This document shows, one piece after another, positions 26,137 to 34,978 of a stretch of DNA of 64,000 nucleotides. How positions within the stretch are numbered: position 1 is the first letter of the stretch; every line of letters begins with the position of its first letter. The stretch is from Yersinia rochesterensis (GTDB taxonomy: Bacteria; Pseudomonadota; Gammaproteobacteria; Enterobacterales; Enterobacteriaceae). Where the stretch lies: NCBI RefSeq assembly GCF_003600645.1, contig NZ_CP032482.1:2294001-2358000 (forward strand), given 5' to 3'. Below the pieces are notes generated by a model. It did not search any database, had not been told where the DNA came from, and saw only the letters and a list, made by a program, of their open reading frames with translations. The position numbers were made by a program, and so were the translations under genes.

Positions 26137-26844
26137 ATGAGCCAATATCGCCCCCGAACTGCACGGGGAAATCTGGTCACTTTAGGGCAACGCTACGGCA
26201 CATCCCGCTTGGGCGCGCCGCTGCTTTATTTCCCGGCCCCCACCCCATCCGCACAAACTGGGCTGATTATTGCCGGAACCCATGGCGATGAAAGTGCAGC
26301 AATTGTGGCGCTATCCTGTGCATTGCGCAGTATTTCACCGGAACAACAGCGCCACCATGTCATCTTGGCAGTCAATCCTGATGGATGCCAACTGGGGTTG
26401 CGGGCGAATGCCAATGGTGTGGACCTTAATCGTAATTTTCCGGCAAAAAACTGGCAGGCGGGCGAAACGGTATACCGTTGGAATAGTGCGGCGGATGCAC
26501 GAGATGTGGTGCTATCAACCGGCGTATATGCAGGTTCAGAGCCCGAAACTCAAGACTTGTGCGCATTAATAAGCCAACTGGCCCCGCGCTGGGTGGTTTC
26601 CTTTCATGAACCATTGGCCTGTATTGAAGACCCCGACAGCTCAGCGCTAGGTGAGCGACTGGCGGCGAATCTTGACTTGCCCCTTGTCACCAGTGTGGGT
26701 TACGCCACGCCGGGGTCATTTGGTAGCTGGTGTGCAGACATTCACTTACCCTGTATTACCGCAGAATTACCGCCCATTTCTGCCGATGCCGCCAGTGAAT
26801 GTTATCTGCCGGCTCTGATTGACTTGCTGACCCTGGCAGATTAA
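26137..26844 (+). CDS. mpaA: Murein peptide amidase A
   Basis: MpaA (235 residues) is a cytoplasmic zinc carboxypeptidase of the M14 family. It cuts the gamma-D-Glu-meso-Dap bond of recycled murein tripeptide. Zinc ligands are in GTHGDES (His, Glu) and the later VSFHEP. The substrate-binding VNPDGCQLGLRANANGVDLN stretch precedes the NRNFP motif. The ATG at 26137 gives E. coli-like length; an upstream start at 26065 would add 24 residues with no match to the family. The gene overlaps ycjG tail to tail by four bases. Confidence 0.92.
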   Translation: MSQYRPRTARGNLVTLGQRYGTSRLGAPLLYFPAPTPSAQTGLIIAGTHGDESAAIVALSCALRSISPEQQRHHVILAVNPDGCQLGLRANANGVDLNRNFPAKNWQAGETVYRWNSAADARDVVLSTGVYAGSEPETQDLCALISQLAPRWVVSFHEPLACIEDPDSSALGERLAANLDLPLVTSVGYATPGSFGSWCADIHLPCITAELPPISADAASECYLPALIDLLTLAD

Positions 26845-27812
26845 GCCGACAAATCGATAGCGCCAGTCGAAAAATGTAACCCGTCATCGACATCCTGTTG
26901 TAGCCAGGTAGGGCCATCGAGATCAACAAAACGAGCACCTGGAGCCAGGGGTAATGCAGCACGAACAGCCCGTGAAGTGCACAACATGCAGCCGAGCATA
27001 ATGGCAAATCCGAGCGATTTCGCTTGTTCGGCTAACAACAATGCTTCTGTTAACCCGCCACTTTTATCCAGCTTGATGTTGACCATTTCATAACGCCCCA
27101 CCAGACCCGCCAAATCAGCACGTGTATGGCAACTTTCATCAGCGCAAATAGGCAATGGGTGAATAAAATTCTGTAACGAGTCATCCTGCCCTGCGGGCAG
27201 AGGTTGCTCCAACATTGCTACGCCTAAATCTGCCAATAATTGGCAACGCGCAGCCAAGCCCTCTGGACGCCAGGACTCATTGGCATCCACAATCAATGTC
27301 GCGTCGGGGGCCGCGCTACGAATAGCCACCAAACGCTCAGCAATAAGATGGTCATCCAGCTTTATTTTCAACAGCTTGGCACCCATATTCACCAATGCAC
27401 TCGCACTGTACGCCATGGCTTCCGGGGTACCGATACTGACTGTCTGGGCCATCGAGAGATGGAGGATGGGTGTCGTTTGAGTCATAAGCCATAAACTTTG
27501 CTGATTTTGCAAACATTCCAACTGCCATAATGCGCAATCTACCGCATTCCTGGCGGCTCCAGCGGGTAATAGCTGTTGTAAGGTCTCACGCGAAATGCCC
27601 TGCTCTATGGCACTGACTACCAAGGCCAACTGCGCCATCACCGAAGATTCACTTTCTCCATAATGTGGGTATGGGGTACATTCACCAACAGCACGAATAC
27701 CCGCCTCCTCAATCTCGACAACCACAACTTTTGCTTCACTGCGGCTTCCGCGGGAAATAACAAACGCAGAATGGAGAGGCCAAGCCTCTGGATAGCAACG
27801 CATGGTTCTCAT
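26841..27812 (-). CDS. ycjG: L-Ala-D/L-Glu epimerase
   Basis: A 323-residue enolase-superfamily enzyme. It epimerises the L-Ala-D-Glu released by MpaA, allowing the murein dipeptide to be used as ordinary dipeptide. Catalytic Lys positions are visible in KLLKIKLDD (second-strand KxK) and NIKLDKSGGL. Metal ligands lie in LIVDANESW (Asp), MLEQPLP (Glu) and CADESCH (Asp). Together with mppA and mpaA it forms a murein-peptide uptake and recycling cluster. The 3' end overlaps mpaA by four bases, in convergent orientation. Confidence 0.92.
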   Translation of the reverse strand: MRTMRCYPEAWPLHSAFVISRGSRSEAKVVVVEIEEAGIRAVGECTPYPHYGESESSVMAQLALVVSAIEQGISRETLQQLLPAGAARNAVDCALWQLECLQNQQSLWLMTQTTPILHLSMAQTVSIGTPEAMAYSASALVNMGAKLLKIKLDDHLIAERLVAIRSAAPDATLIVDANESWRPEGLAARCQLLADLGVAMLEQPLPAGQDDSLQNFIHPLPICADESCHTRADLAGLVGRYEMVNIKLDKSGGLTEALLLAEQAKSLGFAIMLGCMLCTSRAVRAALPLAPGARFVDLDGPTWLQQDVDDGLHFSTGAIDLSA

Positions 27813-27963
27813 TATGACTCCTCAGAAAATTCGGGTGCGGACATTCAGTATTAGAACCTAACGTCAGTAAAATCTGAATTATTTAGCAAATTTCTCATAT
27901 CCAAGCTGCCATTGTTACCTTAAACTGAACTTCGTGTTACACATCTGTAAAAGGGATCAAATA

Positions 27964-28467
27964 ATGACACAGACAGTACATTTCCAAGGCAATCCAGTGA
28001 CCGTTGCAGGTCAACTGCCACAACCCGGCGATAAAGCCAAAGATTTTACTTTGGTCGCGAAAGATTTATCCGATGTTGCCCTGAGCAGCTTCGCGGGTAA
28101 ACGTAAAGTTTTGAATATCTTCCCAAGTATTGATACCGGTGTTTGTGCCGCGTCCGTACGCAAATTCAATCAATTGGCTGGCGAACTTGAGAACACTGTC
28201 GTTCTTTGTATCTCCTCTGACCTGCCATTTGCCCAATCCCGTTTTTGCGGTGCTGAAGGCCTGAGCAACGTCACCACCTTGTCAACTTTGCGTGGCGCAG
28301 ATTTCAAACAAGCTTACGGTGTAGCGATTACTGAAGGCCCATTGGCAGGTTTGACTGCACGTGCTGTCGTGGTTCTGGATGGTCAAGACAAAGTTATCTA
28401 CAGTGAGTTAGTTAACGAAATCACCACCGAACCAAACTATGATGCCGCTTTAGCAGCACTGAAGTAA
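27964..28467 (+). CDS. tpx: Thiol peroxidase Tpx
   Basis: Tpx (167 residues) is an atypical two-cysteine peroxiredoxin reducing lipid and hydrogen peroxides with electrons from thioredoxin. Peroxidatic Cys61 is in [12 protein letters not shown] and resolving Cys95 in SRFCGAEG, both as in E. coli. The ATG at 27964 follows an AAAGGGA site; a longer frame from 27934 has no such support. Terminated by a strong hairpin. Confidence 0.96.
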   Translation: MTQTVHFQGNPVTVAGQLPQPGDKAKDFTLVAKDLSDVALSSFAGKRKVLNIFPSIDTGVCAASVRKFNQLAGELENTVVLCISSDLPFAQSRFCGAEGLSNVTTLSTLRGADFKQAYGVAITEGPLAGLTARAVVVLDGQDKVIYSELVNEITTEPNYDAALAALK

Positions 28468-28523
28468 TTTTCTCTACTTTAGTTTAATAAAGTCTAGTTT
28501 TAATAAAGTCTAAATTTAATACA

Positions 28524-28556
28524 AACGGCTGGCCCATCTGGGTGCAGCCGTTTTTT
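28524..28556 (+). terminator. tpx terminator
   Basis: A stem AACGGCTG / CAGCCGTT with a 13-base loop, followed by a T-run at 28551-28556. Confidence 0.85.
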
Positions 28557-28606
28557 ATAGCAATCTATGTCTTTATAGCAATCTATGTCTTTATAGCAAT
28601 CTATGT
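28553..28606. repeat. Three tandem 18-bp repeats between tpx and tyrR
   Basis: The unit CTTTATAGCAATCTATGT occurs three times in a row without gaps (28553-28570 with one change at the first base, 28571-28588, 28589-28606). It starts inside the tpx terminator T-run and ends 21 bases before the tyrR stop codon. Confidence 0.95.
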
Positions 28607-28627
28607 TATCGCAGCTTATGCCACGCT

Positions 28628-30205
28628 TTATTCTTCTTCGCTTTCATCACTGGCAGGCCGTTTACTGCTTAAACCGTATTCGCGTAGTTTATTGGCAATC
28701 GCGGTGTGAGAAACCCCTAGCCGTTTGGCAAGTTTACGTGTGCTCGGATAATTGCGATAAAGGCGAGTTAAAACAGAACGTTCGAACCGTTTACTAATAT
28801 CGTCGAGTGAGCCATCAAGCACTTCATCCCCTAGCGCCGCTTCAACTTCAAACTCCGGTAAGACGATATCCTGTGGCCGCAGCTCGGCTCCATCCAATTG
28901 CGTCAAAGCACGATAGATAGCATTTTTCAGTTGGCGCACATTACCTGGCCAACCATAATTTGTCAGGAAACTGCTCAGTTCAGGCGCCAACTTTGGCCGC
29001 GGCACACCTTGCTCGTCAGAAAAACGGGCAACAAATAGCGCCGTCAGGGGCATGATATCCGCTTGTCGCTCACGCAACGGCGGTAGAGTGATGGTCAACA
29101 CATTGAGGCGATAATAGAGATCTTCACGGAATTCACCGCGTTGTACTAATTCCACTAAATTCTTTTGGGTGGCACAGATAACCCGCACATCGACATGCAC
29201 CTCATGCTCTTCGCCGACACGGCGGAAAGTTCCGTCATTAAGGAAGCGCAACAGTTTGATTTGCATACGAGGCGACATTTCGCCGATTTCATCTAAGAGA
29301 ACTGAACCACCGTTTGCTTGCTCAAAGAACCCTTTTTTACCTTCGACTGCATTGGGATAAGCCCCGGCGGCATAGCCAAATAGCTCACTTTCTACCACAT
29401 CGTCGGGTAAGGAAGCACAATTAAGGCCGAGGAAAGGCATTTTCCCGCGCGGGCTGCGCAAATGGCAAGCGCGAGCCAACAAGTCTTTGCCAGTACCGGT
29501 ATCACCGATTAACAGTAACGGCGCATCCAGCATCGCTAATTTACGTGCTTGTTCAAGCACTTGGCGCATCTTAACGCTGGTGGCAACTATCTGTTTAAAT
29601 TCAGTATCATCGTTTACTGATAAAGTTTGCAGTTGTTGCCCCATGCGCACAGTGGATTTTAACATGACCACAGCACCCACCGTTTGATTCTGCTGATTTT
29701 CGTCTTCTAGCTGAATCGGGGTGATCTCCAGCAGGTAATCCTGATTGTTGATCAGCACACGTTCGGTATGAGGCGCGGTTTCTCCACCTTCAAACCAACG
29801 GGCAAAGTTATATCCCCCCAGTAGGCTACCTGCTGTTTTATGACGAATTTTCTCCTCATTGAGGGAAAACAACTCGCGGGCAGCGGGATTAGCTAACTCA
29901 AGGTTACCTTTTAAATCGATAGAAAATACCGGCTCTGGCATGGATTCAAGCAGTGCCCGCAGTGAGCGGTGCTCCCGCTCTGATGGCATAAAGGAGACGG
30001 TGCGAACATCGGTAACACCATCAATACGCCGGATGTCCATCATTAATGCACTAAATACACTGAAATCCAGCTGTGAGAAATTCAGATAAATACGGCCAAT
30101 CGGATCAATTTCGATCCCGCGTAAGTCAATACCGCGTAAAACCAAGAGATCAAGCAACTCTCTCGTGAGACCGATTCGGTCTTCGCAAAAAACTTCCAAG
30201 CGCAT
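28628..30205 (-). CDS. tyrR: Aromatic amino acid regulator TyrR
   Basis: TyrR (525 residues) regulates aromatic amino acid synthesis and transport with Tyr, Phe or Trp and ATP as effectors. An ACT domain spans about residues 1-75 and a PAS domain about 80-140. The AAA+ domain has Walker A GDTGTGKDL near residue 235. The Fis-like helix-turn-helix is at the end (TRKLAKRLGVSHTAIANKL). The sigma-54-contact GAFTGA loop is replaced by AGAYPNAVEG, which fits TyrR acting with sigma-70. Located next to tpx as in E. coli. Confidence 0.95.
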   Translation of the reverse strand: MRLEVFCEDRIGLTRELLDLLVLRGIDLRGIEIDPIGRIYLNFSQLDFSVFSALMMDIRRIDGVTDVRTVSFMPSEREHRSLRALLESMPEPVFSIDLKGNLELANPAARELFSLNEEKIRHKTAGSLLGGYNFARWFEGGETAPHTERVLINNQDYLLEITPIQLEDENQQNQTVGAVVMLKSTVRMGQQLQTLSVNDDTEFKQIVATSVKMRQVLEQARKLAMLDAPLLLIGDTGTGKDLLARACHLRSPRGKMPFLGLNCASLPDDVVESELFGYAAGAYPNAVEGKKGFFEQANGGSVLLDEIGEMSPRMQIKLLRFLNDGTFRRVGEEHEVHVDVRVICATQKNLVELVQRGEFREDLYYRLNVLTITLPPLRERQADIMPLTALFVARFSDEQGVPRPKLAPELSSFLTNYGWPGNVRQLKNAIYRALTQLDGAELRPQDIVLPEFEVEAALGDEVLDGSLDDISKRFERSVLTRLYRNYPSTRKLAKRLGVSHTAIANKLREYGLSSKRPASDESEEE

Positions 30206-30485
30206 CAGTATCGCCCTTATATATGGCAGGTGCGGAATATCTGCCTATGATAATACCCTGTCCCCCCTTGCTGATGAAGCAGTCTGTCAGCAAAAGTTGA
30301 CAGGAATCGGCTTTTCGCTATTTTTTTTATCCAATCAAACTCACCAAGATAAGAGGATCACCCCCTATAGCCATCATATATAGCGAGTTATTACTTTTTA
30401 TAGCAATAAGTTAGAATAATATAATGATAAGTAGCGTCAACATCCTCGTCAAGAACAGGTGACACTTTGCTTTATATCGGCCATC
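30206..30485. other. Gap between tyrR and the RES-Xre module
   Basis: No gene. The left half should hold the tyrR promoter. At 30365-30382 a sequence with TATAGCCA and TATAGCG arms resembles the operator-like palindrome at 30486-30506 and might be a second site. Confidence 0.35.
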
Positions 30486-30506
30486 TGGCTATAGTATACA
30501 TAGCCA
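30486..30506 (+). promoter_or_regulatory. Candidate operator of the RES-Xre operon
   Basis: A 7-bp perfect inverted repeat TGGCTAT / ATAGCCA around a 7-base centre that itself looks like a -10 region (AGTATAC). It lies 18 bases before the antitoxin ATG. Antitoxins of this family repress their own promoter, so this is the likely site. Confidence 0.6.
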
Positions 30507-30524
30507 ATTGACCGAGGAGGTTAC

Positions 30525-30971
30525 ATGAGAGCATATCACCCGACCCCAGCGACCAAAACTGGGGCGCTATGGCGAGAGATTGGTTTGCCCGCCAGCCGCG
30601 GCACTGTATTGGTCGATAGTATCAAAATGGGTTTTTCAGTTGATGTCATCGACGGTATCCATTTATGGGCTTCTATCCCTAAAGCTGAAATATTGCGGGC
30701 CACGGGTATTCCCAGCCGCAGTCTGACCCGCAGACGCACACATGATGGCCGTTTCACCCCTGAAGAGAGTGAGCGAATTGCCCGTTTCGTCCGGGTAATG
30801 GATGCCGCAGTTGATCTATTTGGCGGTGATAAGGGCAAAGCTATCGCCTGGATGTCTACCCCGATTAAAGGTCTTGGTCACCGCAGCCCCGACTCCTTGC
30901 TGGAAACGGAAACCGGTGCACTGGAAGTCTGTGATTTAATTGGGCGTTTGGAGCACGGTGTATTTTCATAA
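30525..30971 (+). CDS. Xre/ParS-type antitoxin (DUF2384)
   Basis: A 148-residue antitoxin of the Xre-MbcA-ParS group. Residues about 30-95 form the Xre-like helix-turn-helix (IPKAEILRATGIPSRSL, FTPEESERIARF). The C-terminal toxin-binding DUF2384 domain follows: DLFGGDKGKAIAWMSTPIKGL, then SPDSLLETETGALEVCDLI. A GAGGAGG site precedes the ATG. It pairs with the RES toxin 85 bases downstream. It should neutralise the toxin by covering its active site and repress the operon through the palindrome upstream. Confidence 0.88.
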   Translation: MRAYHPTPATKTGALWREIGLPASRGTVLVDSIKMGFSVDVIDGIHLWASIPKAEILRATGIPSRSLTRRRTHDGRFTPEESERIARFVRVMDAAVDLFGGDKGKAIAWMSTPIKGLGHRSPDSLLETETGALEVCDLIGRLEHGVFS

Positions 30972-31027
30972 CTCAGTGGCGCAAGGAATAGGCCAAAGGG
31001 AAAGTAAACTATAAGGATCTGTAGATT

Positions 31028-31060
31028 ATGAATAAAGCCCCAATAGGCTGGCACTTATGA
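31028..31060 (+). CDS. Ten-residue ORF overlapping the RES toxin start
   Basis: ATG at 31028, sequence MNKAPIGWHL, TGA at 31058-31060 overlapping the toxin ATG as ATGA. An AAGGA site lies ten bases upstream, while the toxin ATG has no good site of its own. The arrangement suggests toxin translation is coupled to this mini-ORF. It could instead be a chance ORF. Confidence 0.35.
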   Translation: MNKAPIGWHL

Positions 31061-31515
31061 AGTTCTACCGTATTGTGATGCGCCGTTATCTGGCGTCAAC
31101 CTGGACCGGTTATGGCGCCGAAATCTATGGTGGCCGTTGGAATCATAAGGGGCACGCCGCCATCTACTTAGCCAGCAGTGTGTCTTTGGCGATGCTGGAA
31201 ACATTGGTACATATCCAAGATAGCTCAACGCTGAGCGAGTTCGAGCTATTCCAGATTGAAATCGAAGATAGCCATATTCTGTTACTTCAACCGCAAGATT
31301 GGCCTGCTGACTGGCGCAGTGATCCCGCGCCGGCGACCACAATGGATATCGGCACCGAATGGTTAGAGCTGGAATCATCACTTGCATTACTGGTTCCATC
31401 CACTCTGGTGCCGTCAGAAAACAATCTACTGCTCAACCCTCGGCATAAAGATTTTCAAGCTTGCTTAAACAGTGTTAAACCACTCTCTTTTGCCTTTGAC
31501 CCACGGCTGAAATAG
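31057..31515 (+). CDS. RES-domain toxin (NAD-degrading type)
   Basis: A 152-residue RES-family toxin. The fold signature is present: YRIVMRRYLAST with its Arg, GAEIYGGRWNHKG, YLASSVSLAMLETLVH with a conserved Glu, and a C-terminal NLLLNPRHKDF. Characterised RES toxins are ADP-ribosyltransferase-like enzymes that deplete NAD+ and stop growth until the Xre antitoxin neutralises them. The Arg, Glu and C-terminal Ser/Asn positions needed for activity appear intact. Encoded after its antitoxin, between tyrR and ycjF, where E. coli K-12 has no such module. Confidence 0.88.
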   Translation: MKFYRIVMRRYLASTWTGYGAEIYGGRWNHKGHAAIYLASSVSLAMLETLVHIQDSSTLSEFELFQIEIEDSHILLLQPQDWPADWRSDPAPATTMDIGTEWLELESSLALLVPSTLVPSENNLLLNPRHKDFQACLNSVKPLSFAFDPRLK

Positions 31516-31521
31516 TTTTTA

Positions 31522-32583
31522 TTACGGAGTCGCTTTATCTTTCTTTGGTAATGTATTTTTCAACTGGCTGATCAACTGCCGGCGGAAATCCCCCAATTTG
31601 GGTTTATCATCTCCTAACCACGGTAATGGCCTGCACAATTCCATCGCTTTAATACCCAGTCGGGCAGTTAACAACCCCGCCCCAATACCTTGCGCGGCAC
31701 GTGCCGACAAACGCGCGGCTAAATCTTGCGATAACCAATCCATGCCAACCTCACGCACCAATTCAGAGGCACCCGCAAAGGCGATATTGAGCAACACCAA
31801 ACGGAACAAACGCAGGCGGCTGAAATACCCCAACTCAATACCATACAAAGCGGCAATACGATTAATTAGACGAATATTCCGCCATGCGATAAATGCCATA
31901 TCGACCAGTGCCAATGGGCTGACGGCAATCATTAATGCCGACTCAGCGGCATAGCGGCTGATTTCAGCCCGCGCCAGATTATCAAGTGAAGGCTGCACCA
32001 GTTTGGCATACAATTCAACAACTTCGCGATCATTATGAGTTTCATGTAGCGAAGCATGCCAGCGCTGAAGTGCCGGATGCCCTTGATCCAGCCCCGCCTG
32101 ACGCGCCAGCTTTTCACAAAATACGCGCCCCTGGCCGATTCCGTGACTCACCAGAAGTTCTCGTGCAATATCACGCTCTTCTGCCCGTTGCCGTAGGCGA
32201 TATAACCGCCGCCACTCCGTCACCACCGAGCCAACTCCCGCCAGCACGATAAGCCCTCCGGCCGTAGTGGCTCCCAGCGCAATCCAATCCTGCTGTTGCC
32301 AGGCCTGATTGACCCATTGCACTGACTGAGCAATTACACTGACACCAAAGAGTGCCAACCCCACAGTGACCATTTTGCGCCACAAGCTGCGTTTGGGTTT
32401 CAATGCGGCATTAACCAACCCCTCTACCCGACCTTCTTCATTTTCTGCGTCCAGTTCCGGGGCCGCTGGATAGAAATTCTCAGCGGCATGTTGGTCAAAA
32501 GCCTGTGCGGCTTTTAATACTGGCTCATCTAAGGGTTGCAACGGCTGCTCAAAATCGATCCGTGGTTTTAAAGGTTCGCTCAT
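31522..32583 (-). CDS. ycjF: Inner membrane protein YcjF (DUF697)
   Basis: YcjF (353 residues) has a soluble acidic N-terminus, two membrane helices at about 70-90 and 100-120, and a C-terminal DUF697 region with further hydrophobic segments. It is co-encoded with YcjX (four-base overlap) and lies downstream of pspABCD. In E. coli ycjXF belong to the PspF regulon. Function is unknown, but stress at the inner membrane is the likely setting. Confidence 0.9.
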   Translation of the reverse strand: MSEPLKPRIDFEQPLQPLDEPVLKAAQAFDQHAAENFYPAAPELDAENEEGRVEGLVNAALKPKRSLWRKMVTVGLALFGVSVIAQSVQWVNQAWQQQDWIALGATTAGGLIVLAGVGSVVTEWRRLYRLRQRAEERDIARELLVSHGIGQGRVFCEKLARQAGLDQGHPALQRWHASLHETHNDREVVELYAKLVQPSLDNLARAEISRYAAESALMIAVSPLALVDMAFIAWRNIRLINRIAALYGIELGYFSRLRLFRLVLLNIAFAGASELVREVGMDWLSQDLAARLSARAAQGIGAGLLTARLGIKAMELCRPLPWLGDDKPKLGDFRRQLISQLKNTLPKKDKATP

Positions 32584-33977
32584 CGCAGTTTATCTCCCAA
32601 TAAGAATTCCATTACCGCGTCGAGACGAATATGCGGTAACGGGCTGTCAACATGTACGGTTTGAGGGCGAAACTCGTCAAAATGGAACCCTTGCTGCTGC
32701 CAAAAAGCAGGGCCGGGCAAACGCGCAGGAACATCGCCGGGGAAGACCGTCAGCGGCAGACCATCGCCCAATCGGTGACCGCGTAACGCGGGGATTTTTT
32801 GCCCCTGATGGTCAACAATTCCACTTTCCGTCGCCTGCACCGAGGCCAACCCGACACAATCCATGCTGATCCCTTCAAATGCAGCATTCTGCCAAGCTTC
32901 CTGTACCAATTGTTGCAGCAAAGAGACCAAATTAGCGTGTTGATCGGCTGTCACATGGTCGGCTTTGGTGGCGGCAAACATTAGCTTATCAATACACGGA
33001 GAGAATAAACGGCGAAATAGTGTGCGCTTTCCATAATGGAAACTCTGCATCAATTGTGTCAAAGCCAGGCGCATGTCGTTAAACGCCTGCGGCCCGCTAT
33101 TCAGCGGTTGCAGACAATCCACCAGCACGATTTGCCGATCAAAACGCACAAAATGCTCTTTGTAAAAACCTTTAACCACCGAGTTGCAATAATAGTTAAA
33201 ACGGGCGCGTAACATCCCTAAATTGGAGTGTTTATCGGCCTGAGCTAGCCGTGATTCACCAAGGCCACTCACATCCGGCCATGGGAAGAACTGCAATGCA
33301 GGTGCCCCCGCCATATCACCCGGTAGCACAAACCGCCCCGGCTGAATGAAATGCAGCCCTTCATTTTTGCAACGAATCAGATAATCAGTATAAGCCTGAG
33401 CAATCGCCGCCAGTTGATTTTCATCGGCAGCGGCCAGCGGATCACACTGCTGACAAAGCTCCAGCCAGGGTTTAGCCCACTCAGCACGGGAACCTTGTAA
33501 CAAGCCCGCCATTTGATGCGACCAACTTAAATAATCTTGTTCCAGCATGGGTAAATCCAGCAACCATTCACCCGGATAATCGACAATTTCCAGATACAAG
33601 GTTGAGGTCTCTTTAAAGTGGCGCAAAAGAGAATCGCTGGAACGAAAACGCAGCGCCAAACGAATCTCACTGACGCCACGGGTCGGAGTCGGCCAATTTG
33701 GCGGTGTACCATATAAAGAGGCCAGCCCTTCGTCGTACCGAAAGCGCTGAATGCCCAAATCTCGTTGCGGTACCCGCTTCACGCCGAGTAGGCGCTCTTC
33801 GCGCACAGCAGAAAACAGCGGTAAACGTGCGCCGCTGTGAACATGAAGTAATTGATTCACTAAAGAAGTGATAAAAGCGGTTTTCCCGCTGCGGCTCAGG
33901 CCGGTTACAGCCAAGCGCAGATGTCTATCCATCCCGCGATTAACCAATGATGTAATCTCATTTTGCAGTCGTTTCAT
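32580..33977 (-). CDS. ycjX: P-loop GTPase-like protein YcjX (DUF463)
   Basis: YcjX (465 residues, same as E. coli) is a predicted nucleotide-binding protein. Walker A is [10 protein letters not shown] near residue 26. A DYPGEW motif follows near residue 135 as the Walker B/switch region, with ATKADHV in the G4-like position near 355. The ATG at 33977 has an AAGGAGA site; the longer frame from 34019 has none. Its first 20 bases overlap the pspD end, and it overlaps ycjF, so it is translated as part of the psp transcript. Confidence 0.93.
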   Translation of the reverse strand: MKRLQNEITSLVNRGMDRHLRLAVTGLSRSGKTAFITSLVNQLLHVHSGARLPLFSAVREERLLGVKRVPQRDLGIQRFRYDEGLASLYGTPPNWPTPTRGVSEIRLALRFRSSDSLLRHFKETSTLYLEIVDYPGEWLLDLPMLEQDYLSWSHQMAGLLQGSRAEWAKPWLELCQQCDPLAAADENQLAAIAQAYTDYLIRCKNEGLHFIQPGRFVLPGDMAGAPALQFFPWPDVSGLGESRLAQADKHSNLGMLRARFNYYCNSVVKGFYKEHFVRFDRQIVLVDCLQPLNSGPQAFNDMRLALTQLMQSFHYGKRTLFRRLFSPCIDKLMFAATKADHVTADQHANLVSLLQQLVQEAWQNAAFEGISMDCVGLASVQATESGIVDHQGQKIPALRGHRLGDGLPLTVFPGDVPARLPGPAFWQQQGFHFDEFRPQTVHVDSPLPHIRLDAVMEFLLGDKLR

Positions 33978-34197
33978 GCTTCTCCTTAGCAAATTGGCCC
34001 ACCGCTGCTCCCATCGCACGTTTCAGCATGGGTTCCAGCATCATCAGCAGTAACCAACGCAAGGGTTTACGGCTGACATTCTTGACGATAAAGCCCGCGG
34101 CACCCGCTGGGCCATAGGTCAAAGCAACACTAAAAATTATTTTAATTAGTGTAGTTAATACTACACCTGCGCGGGGACGAGCAGAGTTATTGTTCAT
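33958..34197 (-). CDS. pspD: Phage shock protein D
   Basis: PspD (79 residues) is a small peripheral inner-membrane protein. The core ALTYGPAGAAGFIVKNVSRKPLRWLLLM matches the family. Fourth gene of pspABCD. The 3' end overlaps ycjX by 20 bases, which ties ycjXF to the psp operon. Its function is poorly known even in E. coli. Confidence 0.88.
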   Translation of the reverse strand: MNNNSARPRAGVVLTTLIKIIFSVALTYGPAGAAGFIVKNVSRKPLRWLLLMMLEPMLKRAMGAAVGQFAKEKHETTAK

Positions 34198-34242
34198 ATT
34201 TATGCCCTCCGGCAGGCTTCACTGTGAAACGAATAGGTCACA

Positions 34243-34647
34243 TTACAACTGACGAAAACGGCTCTGTACTCCGAAAGTTTCGGAAGTCACATAGCGCTCG
34301 ACCTGGCGCAAGCGTTGTTCCCCAGCCCCCAATTCATATTCTAACTGGTCAAGAAGCTGGCGCGGTGTTGCTTCCTTATGCGCACTGAAACTAGACGCAG
34401 GTGCCGGTTCCAGCATAAAAGTCAGCACGATATAAGCCGCAATAGTGAAAACAAACAGGCCAAAGAATAGCGACAACACCACCATCACGCGAATTAATCG
34501 CACCGGAATATCAAAGTAATGCGCCAACCCGGCACAAACACCTTTGACCATCCCCTCTTCGGGCACACGATAGAGTTTCTTCTTACTTAACATATTGTTT
34601 TTAAATGAATCGTTTTTAAATGAATTATTTTTAAACATATCGCCCAT
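34243..34647 (-). CDS. pspC: Phage shock protein C, with repeat-encoded N-terminus
   Basis: PspC (134 residues) is a membrane sensor that with PspB draws PspA from PspF. The PspC domain starts LYRVPEEGMVKGVCAGLAHY and includes one long membrane segment (about 52-75). The tail ends in VQSRFRQL, identical in style to E. coli. The start overlaps the pspB stop (TAATG), supporting 34647. That adds about 18 residues (FKNNS FKNDS FKNN) encoded by tandem 15-bp repeats; the family core begins near Met19. In Yersinia PspC is important for surviving secretin mislocalisation. Confidence 0.92.
   Translation of the reverse strand: MGDMFKNNSFKNDSFKNNMLSKKKLYRVPEEGMVKGVCAGLAHYFDIPVRLIRVMVVLSLFFGLFVFTIAAYIVLTFMLEPAPASSFSAHKEATPRQLLDQLEYELGAGEQRLRQVERYVTSETFGVQSRFRQL
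34595..34639. repeat. Three 15-bp tandem repeats in the 5' end of pspC
   Basis: Three diverged copies of a TTGTTTTTAAATGAA-like unit, in frame, encode the repeated FKNNS-type residues at the PspC N-terminus. Confidence 0.85.
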
Positions 34648-34874
34648 TATGATTGCCTCCAGTTCGGATGCTCCGCATCAAGAATTTCCTCCAAAGTCTG
34701 AATACGCTCACGCATCCGACGGGCATCGTCAGTTAACTGCGATAACCGTTGCATATCCTGATGGCTGAGTTGAGCACCACTTTGCTGGCGATTGCTGTAA
34801 TGCAGCCATAACCAAATCGGCGCAACAAACAGCACAAAAATGGTCAGCGGTATAGCAAGAAACAGGATACTCAT
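34647..34874 (-). CDS. pspB: Phage shock protein B
   Basis: PspB (75 residues) has an N-terminal membrane helix (about 4-24) and a cytoplasmic leucine-zipper-like coiled coil (QDMQRLSQLTDDARRMRERIQTLEEIL). It acts with PspC to relieve PspA inhibition of PspF. Its stop overlaps the pspC start by one base (TAATG). Confidence 0.94.
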   Translation of the reverse strand: MSILFLAIPLTIFVLFVAPIWLWLHYSNRQQSGAQLSHQDMQRLSQLTDDARRMRERIQTLEEILDAEHPNWRQS

Positions 34875-34978
34875 TCATTCCCCTTAAATTTATGCTCGCG
34901 GGTATCCGCGTTGTCGTCATAGCAGGCCGCCTTTCTCCCGACGGCCCGCCCGGTATTTTTCTGCAATTGAGTGCCAAC

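Noticed and set aside
28553..28606. Possible CRISPR array
   Set aside because: Repeats are directly adjacent with no spacers and no cas genes are near; it is a simple tandem repeat.
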